Part shown: positions 45,942 through 53,713 of the stretch, piece after piece
How positions within the stretch are numbered: position 1 is the stretch's first letter
Layout: every line of letters starts with the position of its first letter
From: JACCTU01 sp963809175
GTDB lineage: Bacteria > Actinomycetota > Thermoleophilia > Gaiellales > Gaiellaceae
Assembly (NCBI GenBank): GCA_963809175.1
Contig: CAWEIK010000003.1
Location: 434,001 to 498,000, forward strand
Direction: 5' to 3'
DNA: 64,000 nt
Position numbers and translations under genes: made by a program
Notes under the pieces: model-generated
Database searches by the model: none
What the model was told of the DNA's origin: nothing
Seen by the model: the letters and a program-made list of their open reading frames with translations, nothing else

Positions 45942-45972
45942 GGCGAGACGGTCCTTACTCCGAGCGCTTGCC

Positions 45973-46557
45973 TCAGGGCCGTTGTCGCAGCCAATCATCG
46001 CGGGGAAGCGTGTAAACCGTCATCGGCTCGCCCGAGCGCCCGTGGCCTCGGCCGCGTACCGAGAATCCGAGCTTGGCTGCCACGCGGCGGGATGCTTCGT
46101 TTCCCCCGTCCGAGATGTACGCCGTGATCGTCTCGACGTCGGTGCGGCTGAAGAGATCGTCGATCGCCGCTTCCATCGCTTCGGTCGCGATGCCGTCATT
46201 CCGCCGGTCCTCGGTCACCCACCAGCCCGCCTCGACTTCGTCGGGGGCGATGCCCTCGATGCCGTCGCCGGCGAGACGCAGCTCGGCGCAGCCGAGGAAG
46301 CAGCTGCCCTGCTTGTCCCGGACGGCCCACGGGCCGAAGCCGTGCTCGCGCCACTGGACATCGGCCGCGCGGGTGTCGCGCAAGGCGTCCGCTGCATTCC
46401 TCGATGCACGAGCATGGTCGGACTCGTCGCGGCTTGTCAGCGGGAGAAGCCTCAGCCGTGCCGTTCGAAGACTGGTTCCTTCCGGGTCAGGCCCCGGCGG
46501 GTCGCTCTCGCAGCGTCCACCCACGCGCGGAGTATGACCGCCCCGTTCGGGTGACAT
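45973..46557 (-). CDS. GNAT-family N-acetyltransferase
   Basis: About 194 residues. RimJ/RimL type: LRTARLRLLPLTS at the start of the domain, GCAELRLAG, EAGWWVTEDRRNDGIATEAM (acetyl-CoA site) and ASRRVAAKLGFSVRGRG. The start is unclear: the ATG used here is supplied by repeat copy 2, and the domain begins about 30 residues later with no canonical codon in between. Residues 38-70 are shorter than usual. Confidence 0.7.
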   Translation of the reverse strand: MSPERGGHTPRVGGRCESDPPGPDPEGTSLRTARLRLLPLTSRDESDHARASRNAADALRDTRAADVQWREHGFGPWAVRDKQGSCFLGCAELRLAGDGIEGIAPDEVEAGWWVTEDRRNDGIATEAMEAAIDDLFSRTDVETITAYISDGGNEASRRVAAKLGFSVRGRGHGRSGEPMTVYTLPRDDWLRQRP

Positions 46558-46574
46558 TCCCGAACACTGGCCCA
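46553..46574 (+). repeat. Dispersed intergenic repeat 1, copy 2
   Basis: 22 bases starting GACATTCCCGAACA and ending GGCCCA, identical to copy 3. Contains the ATG (minus strand) used as the apparent start of the acetyltransferase. Confidence 0.7.
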
Positions 46575-46662
46575 TCCGACGGCGACGTCGCCCGGTTCGC
46601 GACACAACTCGCCGTCGTAGGCCACTGACACTGCCCCGCGAGCTGCTTTAGTTGAGTGCTGG

Positions 46663-47246
46663 TCACAGTACGGAGAGGAAGTGCAGGGTGCGCTGCGTCA
46701 CGAGTGCCGCCGCGTCGGCGTCGTAGGTGGGAAGCGAGGAGTCGACGAAGAGGTGCTCGTCGCCGGGGTAGACGAACAGTTCGGCCTGGTCTGGCCCGAT
46801 CGGGCGACCAGTTCGCGGGCAGCGTCGATGTCGCCCTCGTGTGCGAAGAACTCGTCGTCCGCCTTGCCGTGGATTTGAACGGGCAGGTCGTTGGGCCATG
46901 GGCCGAAGGCGTACTCGCCGGTGATCGGGAAGCACGCTTCATAGAGGAGCGCCCCACGCGCGCCGGCGCGCGTCTGGGCGAGCCGCTGTGCAGCGCCGAC
47001 ACCCCACGAAATGCCGGCGTACACCAGCCCCTCCGGCAGTGCCTGTGCGGCATCGTCCGCCTTCGCGTCGAGTGCGTCGCCCGCCTCCCGAACGAAGGCG
47101 AAGGCCTCGTCCATCGTGGCGAACGTGCGCCCGTCGAACAGATCCGGGGTGTGGACGGTGTGCCCCGCCTGCCGCAATTCGTTGGCGAACGATCGCACTC
47201 CCTCGGTCAGCCCTTGGACGTGGTGGTACAGCACAACCTCGGTCAT
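46663..47246 (-). CDS. Dienelactone hydrolase family protein (frame-shifted)
   Basis: ATG 47246 preceded by AGGAGGG. EVVLYHHVQGLTEGVRSFA, HTPDLFDGRTF, YAGISWGVGAAQRLA (nucleophile elbow with Ser where carboxymethylenebutenolidases have Cys), and VQIHGKADDEFF. Near 46795 the frame changes (one base apparently lost), and the other frame ends YPGDEHLFVDSSLPTY with the catalytic His. About 194 residues. Divergent from an HTH regulator gene that probably controls it. Confidence 0.8.
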
Positions 47247-47279
47247 CTCCGACCCTCCTGAACTAATGATCCACAAAGT

Positions 47280-47291
47280 TGGAACATTCCA
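47280..47291. promoter_or_regulatory. Candidate operator between the hydrolase and HTH regulator genes
   Basis: TGGAA-CA-TTCCA inverted repeat in the 65-base divergent intergenic region; position fits an operator used by the adjacent regulator. Confidence 0.4.
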
Positions 47292-47311
47292 CGATGCTAG
47301 TCTGTTCGGCC

Positions 47312-47884
47312 ATGGCTGTCAACCCGGCTCCCCCGGACTACGACCTCGCCGACCGGATCGCGCTCACCAGGCCCTCCCAGGTGAAGGCGATCAGCCATCC
47401 CCTCCGCACCTCGATCCTGGGCCTGCTCCACGAGCGGGCGGCGACGGTGACCGAGCTGGCGGTCGCGGTCGAACGGCCGAAGAGCACCGTCGCCCACCAC
47501 GTCAAGGTGCTCACCGAGGCCGGACTTGTGCAGGTGGTGAGGACCCGGCGGGTGCGGGCGATCGAGGAGCGGTTCTACGGCCGCACGGCACGGATGTTCT
47601 ACGTCGGGGTCGAGCGGAGCCCGGACGGCGACGACCTGCCTCGAGACTTCAACGACTTCGAGGTGGCCGCTCGGGAGTCGGCCGCGGCGCACTGGGACGG
47701 GAAGCTGTGGGGTTTCATCCGACACGCCCGCATCTCGGAGCCGCAGGCGTCGGAGTTCTGGGAGCGGATGGCGGAGCTGGTAACGGAGTTCGACCAGCTT
47801 CCGCGGTCGGGCGAGACCGTGTACGGATTCGCGGTCGGCGTCTATCCCACCGACCATCCGACCCTACCGGGCGGCGACGACTAG
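47312..47884 (+). CDS. ArsR-like winged-helix transcriptional regulator
   Basis: 190 residues from ATG 47312. HTH: QVKAISHPLRTSILGLLHE, ATVTELAVAVERPKSTVAHHVKVL, then a wing and a C-terminal effector-like part (HWDGKLWGFIRHA). Related to helix_turn_helix domain regulators of the DUF5937/ArsR type. Divergent from the dienelactone hydrolase gene. Its stop shares CTAG with the convergent gene. Confidence 0.82.
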   Translation: MAVNPAPPDYDLADRIALTRPSQVKAISHPLRTSILGLLHERAATVTELAVAVERPKSTVAHHVKVLTEAGLVQVVRTRRVRAIEERFYGRTARMFYVGVERSPDGDDLPRDFNDFEVAARESAAAHWDGKLWGFIRHARISEPQASEFWERMAELVTEFDQLPRSGETVYGFAVGVYPTDHPTLPGGDD

Positions 47885-48564
47885 AGACGCCGTCTGACGG
47901 ACTCGAACGCGCCTTCAGGCGAGATCGTCATGGGCGCGGCGCGGTGAATGTCAGTGCGGGGTCGCCACGGCTCGCGCTCGTGCGTGAGCCAGACGAGCTC
48001 GGGGTCGAGCGCAAGGACCCGCTGCCGGCCTTCGGTGGGCGGCTCGTCGAACTCGCCGAACCACACCGCTACGTCGCCGCCGACGATGACCGGGCGCCCG
48101 CCAGTCTCGATGACGACCATCTGCATGCCGGGTGTGTGGCCCGGCGCCGGGACGAGTCGGAGCCCGGGCAGCAGCTCGTGCTCGCCGTCGACCGGCACGT
48201 ACCGCACGCCGGGCGCCTCGACCCACTCGCGAATGGTGTAGCCGTCCTCGCTGCGCGCGTCGTCGAGCTCCCGACGCTGGACATAGATCGGCTTGCCGGC
48301 GAAGAGGTGGTTGCCACCGCAGTGATCGGCGTGTAGGTGTGTGTTGACGACGATGTCGATGCCGGCGAGGTCAACGTCCTGCTCGCTCAGCGGCTGGAGG
48401 CGGGGATCCAGGTCGGCCATCGCCGGGTGCAGCTCCGTCATGCCGGTGTCGACCAGCACGCGCGCATCGGGATGGTCGATGACGTGAACGTAGACCGGCA
48501 TCCGCTCGCCTTCGACGTAAAGGTCGGCAACGAAGACTGGCGTGATGGAGATCGAGGCGGCCAC
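47881..48564 (-). CDS. Metallo-beta-lactamase-fold hydrolase (lactonase-like)
   Basis: 227 residues. NTHLHADHCGGN is the zinc motif HxHxDH; APGHTPGMQ, VGGDVAVWF and WLTHERE supply remaining ligands. YVEGERMPVYVHVIDHPDARVLVDTGM at the start is typical of the AHL-lactonase/AttM-like branch. GTG 48564 is chosen because codons upstream fall in a repeat. Quorum-quenching activity is possible but not demonstrated. Confidence 0.85.
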   Translation of the reverse strand: MAASISITPVFVADLYVEGERMPVYVHVIDHPDARVLVDTGMTELHPAMADLDPRLQPLSEQDVDLAGIDIVVNTHLHADHCGGNHLFAGKPIYVQRRELDDARSEDGYTIREWVEAPGVRYVPVDGEHELLPGLRLVPAPGHTPGMQMVVIETGGRPVIVGGDVAVWFGEFDEPPTEGRQRVLALDPELVWLTHEREPWRPRTDIHRAAPMTISPEGAFESVRRRL

Positions 48565-48580
48565 GGGATACTTCAAAGCA

Positions 48581-48610
48581 GGAGACTGACAAACCACCCA
48601 AGACTCATCG
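48581..48610 (+). repeat. Dispersed intergenic repeat 2, copy A
   Basis: 30 bases beginning GGAGACTGACAAACCACC and ending ACTCATCG; 26 of 30 positions match copy B. It lies 17 bases upstream of the lactonase-like gene start. Confidence 0.6.
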
Positions 48611-48644
48611 CTGCTCGAGCCGATCGGGGCTCATTCTTCAGGGA

Positions 48645-48666
48645 GACATTCCCGAACACTGGCCCA
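48645..48666 (+). repeat. Dispersed intergenic repeat 1, copy 3
   Basis: 22 bases identical to copy 2, in the 48565-48713 interval that also holds repeat 2 copy A. No gene in this interval. Confidence 0.7.
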
Positions 48667-48713
48667 GGAAGGCGGCACGTCACCTGAGCCCCTCTGAATC
48701 TTGCCGGCGCCGC

Positions 48714-49346
48714 TTACGAGAGCACGCGCTCGAGCGCGGCGCGATCCGTCGGCTCGCCGTGTGCGGGCAGCACGAGCTCGACCGGCAGGTCGAGCAGCGG
48801 ACGGAGCCGTTGGACGACATCGTCGCGCGTCACGTGCTTGCGATCGGCGATCCAGATGTCCAGTCCGTCGCCGAAGTCGGAGAGCGAGTCGCCGGTGACG
48901 ATCGCGCCGATCGACGGGAGCCAGAGGATGAGATCGTTGTCCTCGCGGCCCGCGTACGCGTTGATGCCGAACGGCCACGCTCCGGGACCATGAAAGTGTC
49001 CTTCGCCTTCGCCCGCGCGCAGCCAGGCAAGGTCCTCACTCTCCATGCCGCGCACGCGGTCAGGGTCGATGCCGAACTTCTCGACCCAGTCCTGCCAGGT
49101 GTCCGCGGGCGGCGTGTGCACCGGGAGGCCGAGTCGACGGGCATCGCGCTCGTGGTACGGCGCGGTCAGGACGACGGCAGTCGCGCGCTCAAGTAGCTCG
49201 TCAGGAACGGCGAGCGGATCGAACAACACGAAGTCGTTGCCGAGCTCGATCCCATAGGACGAGACAGCTTCGGGCCAATCCTGCTCCTCGTTCCAATCGG
49301 GATGCGACGATTGCCAATGCCAGACACCCGGCCGCAGCTCACGCAT
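48714..49346 (-). CDS. Metallo-beta-lactamase-fold protein with altered metal site
   Basis: 210 residues. Overall MBL pattern (DFVLFDPLAVPDELLER; IVTGDSLSDFGDGLDIW; LVLPAHGEPTDRAAL) but the HxHxDH motif is replaced by APYHERDARRLG. Similar HHxRD variants occur in MBL-fold proteins of unknown substrate. GTG 49352 is an alternative start. Confidence 0.75.
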   Translation of the reverse strand: MRELRPGVWHWQSSHPDWNEEQDWPEAVSSYGIELGNDFVLFDPLAVPDELLERATAVVLTAPYHERDARRLGLPVHTPPADTWQDWVEKFGIDPDRVRGMESEDLAWLRAGEGEGHFHGPGAWPFGINAYAGREDNDLILWLPSIGAIVTGDSLSDFGDGLDIWIADRKHVTRDDVVQRLRPLLDLPVELVLPAHGEPTDRAALERVLS

Positions 49347-49368
49347 GGGCACAGTCTGTCAGCTGGCT

Positions 49369-49710
49369 TCATGGCGAAGAGCCGGGCCCGAACTCGCGAA
49401 CCTCCTGCGCACAACGGCAGGCGACGGCGATCCTGCCGGCCCACTCCAGCGCCTCCTCGCGTGTCGGAACGTCGACAACCGAGAATCCGCCGATGTACGC
49501 CTTGCTCTCAGGGTAGGGGCCGTCGGTGACCGTCCCGTCGGTGGCCACCACGCTCACCTCTTCGTGGGAATGCAGCCCGCCGCCGAACACCCAAACGCCG
49601 GCGTCCTTTGCCTCTTGCACCACCGCGTGCGCTGCCGCGGCCACGTCGGGGAGATCCTCCTCGGGAAACGTCATTGCGCCGTCATCGAACGAGATCAGAT
49701 ACCGCGTCAT
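49369..49710 (-). CDS. YCII-related (DGPF) domain protein
   Basis: 113 residues. YciI-like alpha+beta fold with ATDGTVTDGPYPESKAYIGGF, the DGPF-type motif, and DVPTREEALEWAGRI at the end. The family often accompanies ECF sigma factors or acts as a small dehydratase-like domain. Function here unknown. Confidence 0.88.
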   Translation of the reverse strand: MTRYLISFDDGAMTFPEEDLPDVAAAAHAVVQEAKDAGVWVFGGGLHSHEEVSVVATDGTVTDGPYPESKAYIGGFSVVDVPTREEALEWAGRIAVACRCAQEVREFGPGSSP

Positions 49711-49776
49711 CTCACGACTCCTTTCTCGGCGGCCTGCTCCGGCCGCAGCTCACCCTGCTACGGACACACGCGCAAT

Positions 49777-49806
49777 GGAGACCGACAAACCACCGAGAAC
49801 TCATCG
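49777..49806 (+). repeat. Dispersed intergenic repeat 2, copy B
   Basis: 30 bases beginning GGAGACCGACAAACCACC and ending ACTCATCG; in the 49711-49859 interval, 67 bases upstream of the YCII gene start. Confidence 0.6.
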
Positions 49807-49819
49807 GCGCCGAGAAACA

Positions 49820-49847
49820 GGGGCGACGGACCTCGATCCGCCGCCCC
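49820..49847 (-). terminator. Terminator after the alpha/beta hydrolase gene
   Basis: Minus strand: GGGGCGGCGGA, loop, TCCGTCGCCCC, then TGTTTC; 12 bases after the hydrolase stop. Confidence 0.6.
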
Positions 49848-49859
49848 TTGGCAGCACGA

Positions 49860-50696
49860 CTATTGCGTCGTCGTTGCCGACACCGTGGCCGGCGCCTTTG
49901 CGTGCTCGACCGCCCAGTCGAGGGCGTAGTCGGCGATCTCCTCCCAGCCGGTCTGCGAGGGCATGAGGTGCGCGCGGCCCTCGTACTCGACGACCTCGGT
50001 GATCGTGCCCTCCGCTTTGTAGTGCTTCGCGTTCGAGCGCTGGATCGACGGGGGCATGAGGTGATCCTCGCTGCCAGAGATGAAGAGCAGCGGCGCCCGG
50101 TTGGGGTTCTTGTAGTCCACGTGCGTGTCGTCGGGCCCCGGATGGATGTTCGCGAGCGCACTGCTCCAGAACACGCGACCCGACGCGGGGATGTGGTAGC
50201 GCTCGTACAGCCTTCGCGCCTCCTCCTCGCTGAACGTGTTCGTGAACACATAGCGCCACTGGTCGAACGTGAACCCGACGGCCTTGTGCCGGTTGGCGGG
50301 GTTCTTGAGGACGGGGAAGCTCGACCTGATCTGTGACAGCGGCACGCGCTTGACGCCCTCGGTCGGCGCCGAGTTGATCGCGACGCCGGCGGCGCCGTAG
50401 CCCCGATCCATCAGCAGCTGCGTGAAGACGCCACCGGCCGAATGACCCATCAGGATCGGCGCCGGCTCGATCTGCGAGACGACAGACTCCAGATGCTCGA
50501 TGACCGCCGGCACCGTGAGGTTCTCGATGGGGGTCGGGTCCGCATTCAGCGCCTCCACCTCCACCTCGAACCCGGGGTACGCCGGCGTGAGGACACGGTA
50601 GCCGTTGCTCTCGTAACGAGCCTTCCAGTCCTCCCAGCTTCGCGGGGTCACCCAGAAGCCGTGGATGAGGACGATGGTGTCCGGTGTGGCGGACAT
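49860..50696 (-). CDS. Alpha/beta hydrolase
   Basis: 278 residues. Oxyanion region IVLIHGFWVTPRSWEDW, nucleophile elbow MGHSAGGVFTQLL (Ser), acid in LLFISGSEDHLMPP, His in YEGRAHLMPSQTG. Complete triad. Preceded by an AAAGGAG-type site. Typical of small-molecule esterases of the AB_hydrolase_6 class; substrate unknown. Confidence 0.88.
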   Translation of the reverse strand: MSATPDTIVLIHGFWVTPRSWEDWKARYESNGYRVLTPAYPGFEVEVEALNADPTPIENLTVPAVIEHLESVVSQIEPAPILMGHSAGGVFTQLLMDRGYGAAGVAINSAPTEGVKRVPLSQIRSSFPVLKNPANRHKAVGFTFDQWRYVFTNTFSEEEARRLYERYHIPASGRVFWSSALANIHPGPDDTHVDYKNPNRAPLLFISGSEDHLMPPSIQRSNAKHYKAEGTITEVVEYEGRAHLMPSQTGWEEIADYALDWAVEHAKAPATVSATTTQ

Positions 50697-50752
50697 GAAC
50701 CACTCCTTTCACGTGGGGATTGGCAGCCACGTTACACCCTCACGGATGCGGG

Positions 50753-51283
50753 TCAAGACACCGGAGTCAGCCAATCGACCACCGCGCGCGCAGCCTCGCC
50801 GAGCGTCGATTCGGTGGTGTCGAGACGCAGCACGTCGCGGCCGACCCACTCAGGCTGGAACTCGCGGTAGTGCCTCGACAAGAACGTCTCATCCTTCGAC
50901 AGACCGCGAGTTGCGTCGGCCGCTGCGCGTTTCAACGCCGTCTCGAAGTCCACGTCCAGAAGCACGAGACGCAGGTCGGCGGTGCCGGGCAACTCGCTGA
51001 CGAACTCGTCGAGCGCCTGATCGCCGGCGAATTCTCCCTCCGCGACGACGCAACGATTCTCGGCGAGCAGGGCGGTCGTCAACCGACCGGCCACGCGTCG
51101 AGCCTCTGCCCAGAGGTCGGCGTCGTCTTTCGTGCGTCGTCGCGGGTCGAGCGTCTCGTAGATCAGGTCGAGATCGATCACCGCCGTGGCAACCTCTTCC
51201 GCCTCTTCGAGTTGAGCCGCAACCGCACGACTCAAGGCGGACTTCCCGCTCGCAATCGGCCCACTGATGACCACCACAAGCAC
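50753..51283 (-). CDS. P-loop kinase-like AAA protein
   Basis: 176 residues. Starts with VVISGPIASGKSALSRAVA (Walker A), then AVIDLDLIYETLD, and a lid-like Arg region KRAAADATRGLSKDE. Resembles small AAA_33/chloramphenicol-phosphotransferase-like or nucleoside kinases. Substrate unknown. Confidence 0.75.
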   Translation of the reverse strand: MLVVVISGPIASGKSALSRAVAAQLEEAEEVATAVIDLDLIYETLDPRRRTKDDADLWAEARRVAGRLTTALLAENRCVVAEGEFAGDQALDEFVSELPGTADLRLVLLDVDFETALKRAAADATRGLSKDETFLSRHYREFQPEWVGRDVLRLDTTESTLGEAARAVVDWLTPVS

Positions 51284-51304
51284 GCGAGCCCTCCCCCCGG
51301 CGAA

Positions 51305-51329
51305 CAAAAGGGCCTGTTTCCAAGCCCTT
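51305..51329 (-). terminator. Rho-independent terminator of tRNA-Gly
   Basis: Minus strand: AAGGGC, 10-base loop, GCCCTT, then a short T run (TTTTG). Located 8 bases after the tRNA. Confidence 0.75.
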
Positions 51330-51336
51330 CCGTGAG

Positions 51337-51409
51337 AGCGGGCGATGGGACTCGAACCCACGACCCTCAGCTTGGGAAGCTGATGCTCTACCAACTGAGC
51401 TACACCCGC
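51337..51409 (-). tRNA. tRNA-Gly (CCC anticodon)
   Basis: 73 bases on the minus strand. Acceptor GCGGGTG/CGCCCGC with one G-U pair, D-arm GCTCAGTTGGTAGAGC, anticodon stem TCAGC/GCTGA with loop TTCCCAA (anticodon CCC), T-arm with GTTCGAGTCCC, discriminator T. No encoded CCA. Confidence 0.95.
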
Positions 51410-51548
51410 GTGGTCGCCCGATTCTAGCCCGGACGAACCGAGGGGCCGCCGCCGCAGCGTGACCCCTCGGAATCGGGATCGTAGGGTGTCGGTCGCCTGA
51501 AGGGAAGCGCAATACTTGGTCCGAGAGACGACTTCCGGAGGGGGAACG

Positions 51549-52571
51549 ATGACCGCAGCTTCACCCGAGCTCGAGCTCACCGCCAGAGCCCTCGTCGCGC
51601 CCGGGAAGGGGATCCTGGCCGCGGACGAGAGCGACGGAACGATCAAGAAGCGCTTCGACTCGATCGACGTCGAGTCGACCGAGGACAACCGCCGCGCCTA
51701 CCGCGAGCTGCTCTTCACGACGGAAGGGGTCGAGGACTACATCTCCGGCGTGATCCTCTACGACGAGACGATCCGCCAGAACTCCTCCGACGGGACGCCG
51801 TTTCCGGAGCTCCTCGCGGCGAAGGGAGTGATCCCCGGGATCAAGGTCGACCTCGGCGCGAAACCGTTGGCGCTGACGGAGGGCGAGACGATCACGGAGG
51901 GGCTCGACGGACTGCGCGCACGGCTCGAGGAGTACCGCGGGCTCGGTGCGCGCTTCGCAAAGTGGCGCGCGACGTACTCGATCGGGGACGACCTCCCGAG
52001 CGAGTACTGCGTCTGGACGAACGCGCACGCGCTCGCCCGGTACGCGGCGCTCTGCCAGGAGGCCGGCATCGTCCCGATCGTCGAGCCCGAGGTGCTCCAG
52101 GACGGCACGCACACGATCGACGAGTCGGCGAAGGTGACCGGCCGCGTCCTCCAGGGCGTCTACACCGAGCTTCGCGACCAGCGGGTCGACTTCGCCGGGA
52201 CGCTGCTCAAGCCGAACATGGTCATGTCCGGCTACGAAGCGTCGGATCGCGCCGGCGTGGACGAGGTCGCCGAGCGGACGCTCGACGTCTTCTACCGCCA
52301 CGTCCCCGCGGCGGTGCCCGGGATCGTCTTCCTCTCCGGCGGCCAGTCGGACGAAGACGCGACCGCGCATCTCAACGCGATGAACGCGCGCGGGCCGCAC
52401 CCGTGGCAGCTCTCGTTCTCGTACGGACGCGCGCTGCAAGCTCCGGCACTGAAAGCGTGGTCCGGCTCGAACGTCGAGGCGGGCCAGCAGGCGTACCTCC
52501 GCCGCGCGAAGCTGAACAGCGCCGCGCGTTCGGGCGCGTACGCGCCGGAGATGGAGACCGCGTCGGTCTAG
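51549..52571 (+). CDS. Class I fructose-bisphosphate aldolase
   Basis: 340 residues; ATG 51549 follows GGAGGGGG. Eukaryote-like class I signature: LVAPGKGILAADESDGTIKKR, GVIPGIKVDLG, the Schiff-base Lys in TLLKPNMVMSGYE, VPGIVFLSGGQSDEDATAHLN and the late SFSYGRALQAPALKAW. Cleaves or forms fructose 1,6-bisphosphate. Convergent with GlpX, the enzyme acting on the same compound; the stop codons share CTAG. Confidence 0.95.
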   Translation: MTAASPELELTARALVAPGKGILAADESDGTIKKRFDSIDVESTEDNRRAYRELLFTTEGVEDYISGVILYDETIRQNSSDGTPFPELLAAKGVIPGIKVDLGAKPLALTEGETITEGLDGLRARLEEYRGLGARFAKWRATYSIGDDLPSEYCVWTNAHALARYAALCQEAGIVPIVEPEVLQDGTHTIDESAKVTGRVLQGVYTELRDQRVDFAGTLLKPNMVMSGYEASDRAGVDEVAERTLDVFYRHVPAAVPGIVFLSGGQSDEDATAHLNAMNARGPHPWQLSFSYGRALQAPALKAWSGSNVEAGQQAYLRRAKLNSAARSGAYAPEMETASV

Positions 52572-53596
52572 CGGTAGTCGAGGCCCGACAGGCGGGAGAG
52601 CTTCTCGAAGGCGTGCTCCGCCTCGACGCGTCGCACGGTGCCGGAACGTGAGCGCATCACCATCGACTCGGTGATCACCTTGTCCTGCGTGTAGCGCACG
52701 CCGCGAAGCAGTGCGCCCGACGTGACGCCGGTCGCCGCAACGAAGACGTCTTCGCCGGCAACGAGGTCGTCGGTCGTCAGCACGCGCTCGACGTCGTAGC
52801 CCGCGTCGACGAGGCGCCGCTTCTCGTCCTCGTCACGCGGCCAGAGCTTTCCCTGGAGCGCGCCGCCGAGGCACTTGATCGCGGCGGCCGCGATCACGCC
52901 CTCGGGCGTGCCGCCGATCCCCATCAGCAGGTCGACGTCCGCGATGCCGCCGTGTGCGGCCGCGATCGCAGGTGCGACGTCGCCGTCGCGGATCAGCACG
53001 ACGCGAGCGCCCGCCTTGCGAAGGTCGGCGATCAACTGCGTGTGGCGGTCGCGCTCGAGCACGATCACGGTCACGTCGCGCGGGTGCTTGCCCTTCGCCT
53101 CGGCGACGCGACGGACGTTCACTTCCGGCGTCGCGTTGATGTCGATCGCGTCGGCTGCATCGGGCCCCGTCGCGATCTTGTCCATGTAGAGCGCCGCGCC
53201 CGGGAAGAACATCGTGCCGCGTTCCGCGACGGCGATCACCGCGATCGCGTTCGCCTGGCCGAGTGCGGTCAGCCGCGTGCCTTCGAGCGGGTCGACGGCC
53301 ACGTCGACCGAGGGGCCGAAGCCCGACCCGATCGACTCGCCGTTGAAGAGCATCGGCGCTTCGTCCTTCTCCCCCTCGCCGATCACGACGACACCGTCCA
53401 TCTGCACGGTGTCGAGCATCAACCGCATGCCGTCGACGGCAGCCTGGTCGGCGGCGATCTTGTCGCCGCGCCCGATCCAGCGCCCGGCACCCATCGCGGC
53501 GGCCTCGGTGACCCGCACGAGCTCGAGCGCGAGGTTTCGGTCGGGCGGGGTTCCAGCGCCGCCGGCGCGCTCGCTCGTCTCGAAGGCTTGAGTCAC
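52568..53596 (-). CDS. glpX: Class II fructose-1,6-bisphosphatase
   Basis: 342 residues. GlpX family: GRGDKIAADQAAVDGMR, VVIGEGEKDEAPML, VAVDPLEGTRLTA (metal and phosphate site), MGIGGTPEGVIAAAA, GVTSGALLRGVRY. Gluconeogenic hydrolysis of fructose 1,6-bisphosphate. Opposite strand to the class I aldolase. The interval 53597-53713 holds nothing identifiable. Confidence 0.95.
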   Translation of the reverse strand: MTQAFETSERAGGAGTPPDRNLALELVRVTEAAAMGAGRWIGRGDKIAADQAAVDGMRLMLDTVQMDGVVVIGEGEKDEAPMLFNGESIGSGFGPSVDVAVDPLEGTRLTALGQANAIAVIAVAERGTMFFPGAALYMDKIATGPDAADAIDINATPEVNVRRVAEAKGKHPRDVTVIVLERDRHTQLIADLRKAGARVVLIRDGDVAPAIAAAHGGIADVDLLMGIGGTPEGVIAAAAIKCLGGALQGKLWPRDEDEKRRLVDAGYDVERVLTTDDLVAGEDVFVAATGVTSGALLRGVRYTQDKVITESMVMRSRSGTVRRVEAEHAFEKLSRLSGLDYR

Positions 53597-53713
53597 GACC
53601 GTGATCCTAGGGGAACGTCTGTCTGCGGCGTTCGTCTTGGTAGTCCTGGCGCTCAGCTGACCAGGCAGTTCGCAGAACCCTCCCGTGGCTCGAGCTGAAG
53701 CGGCGTCAACCGC

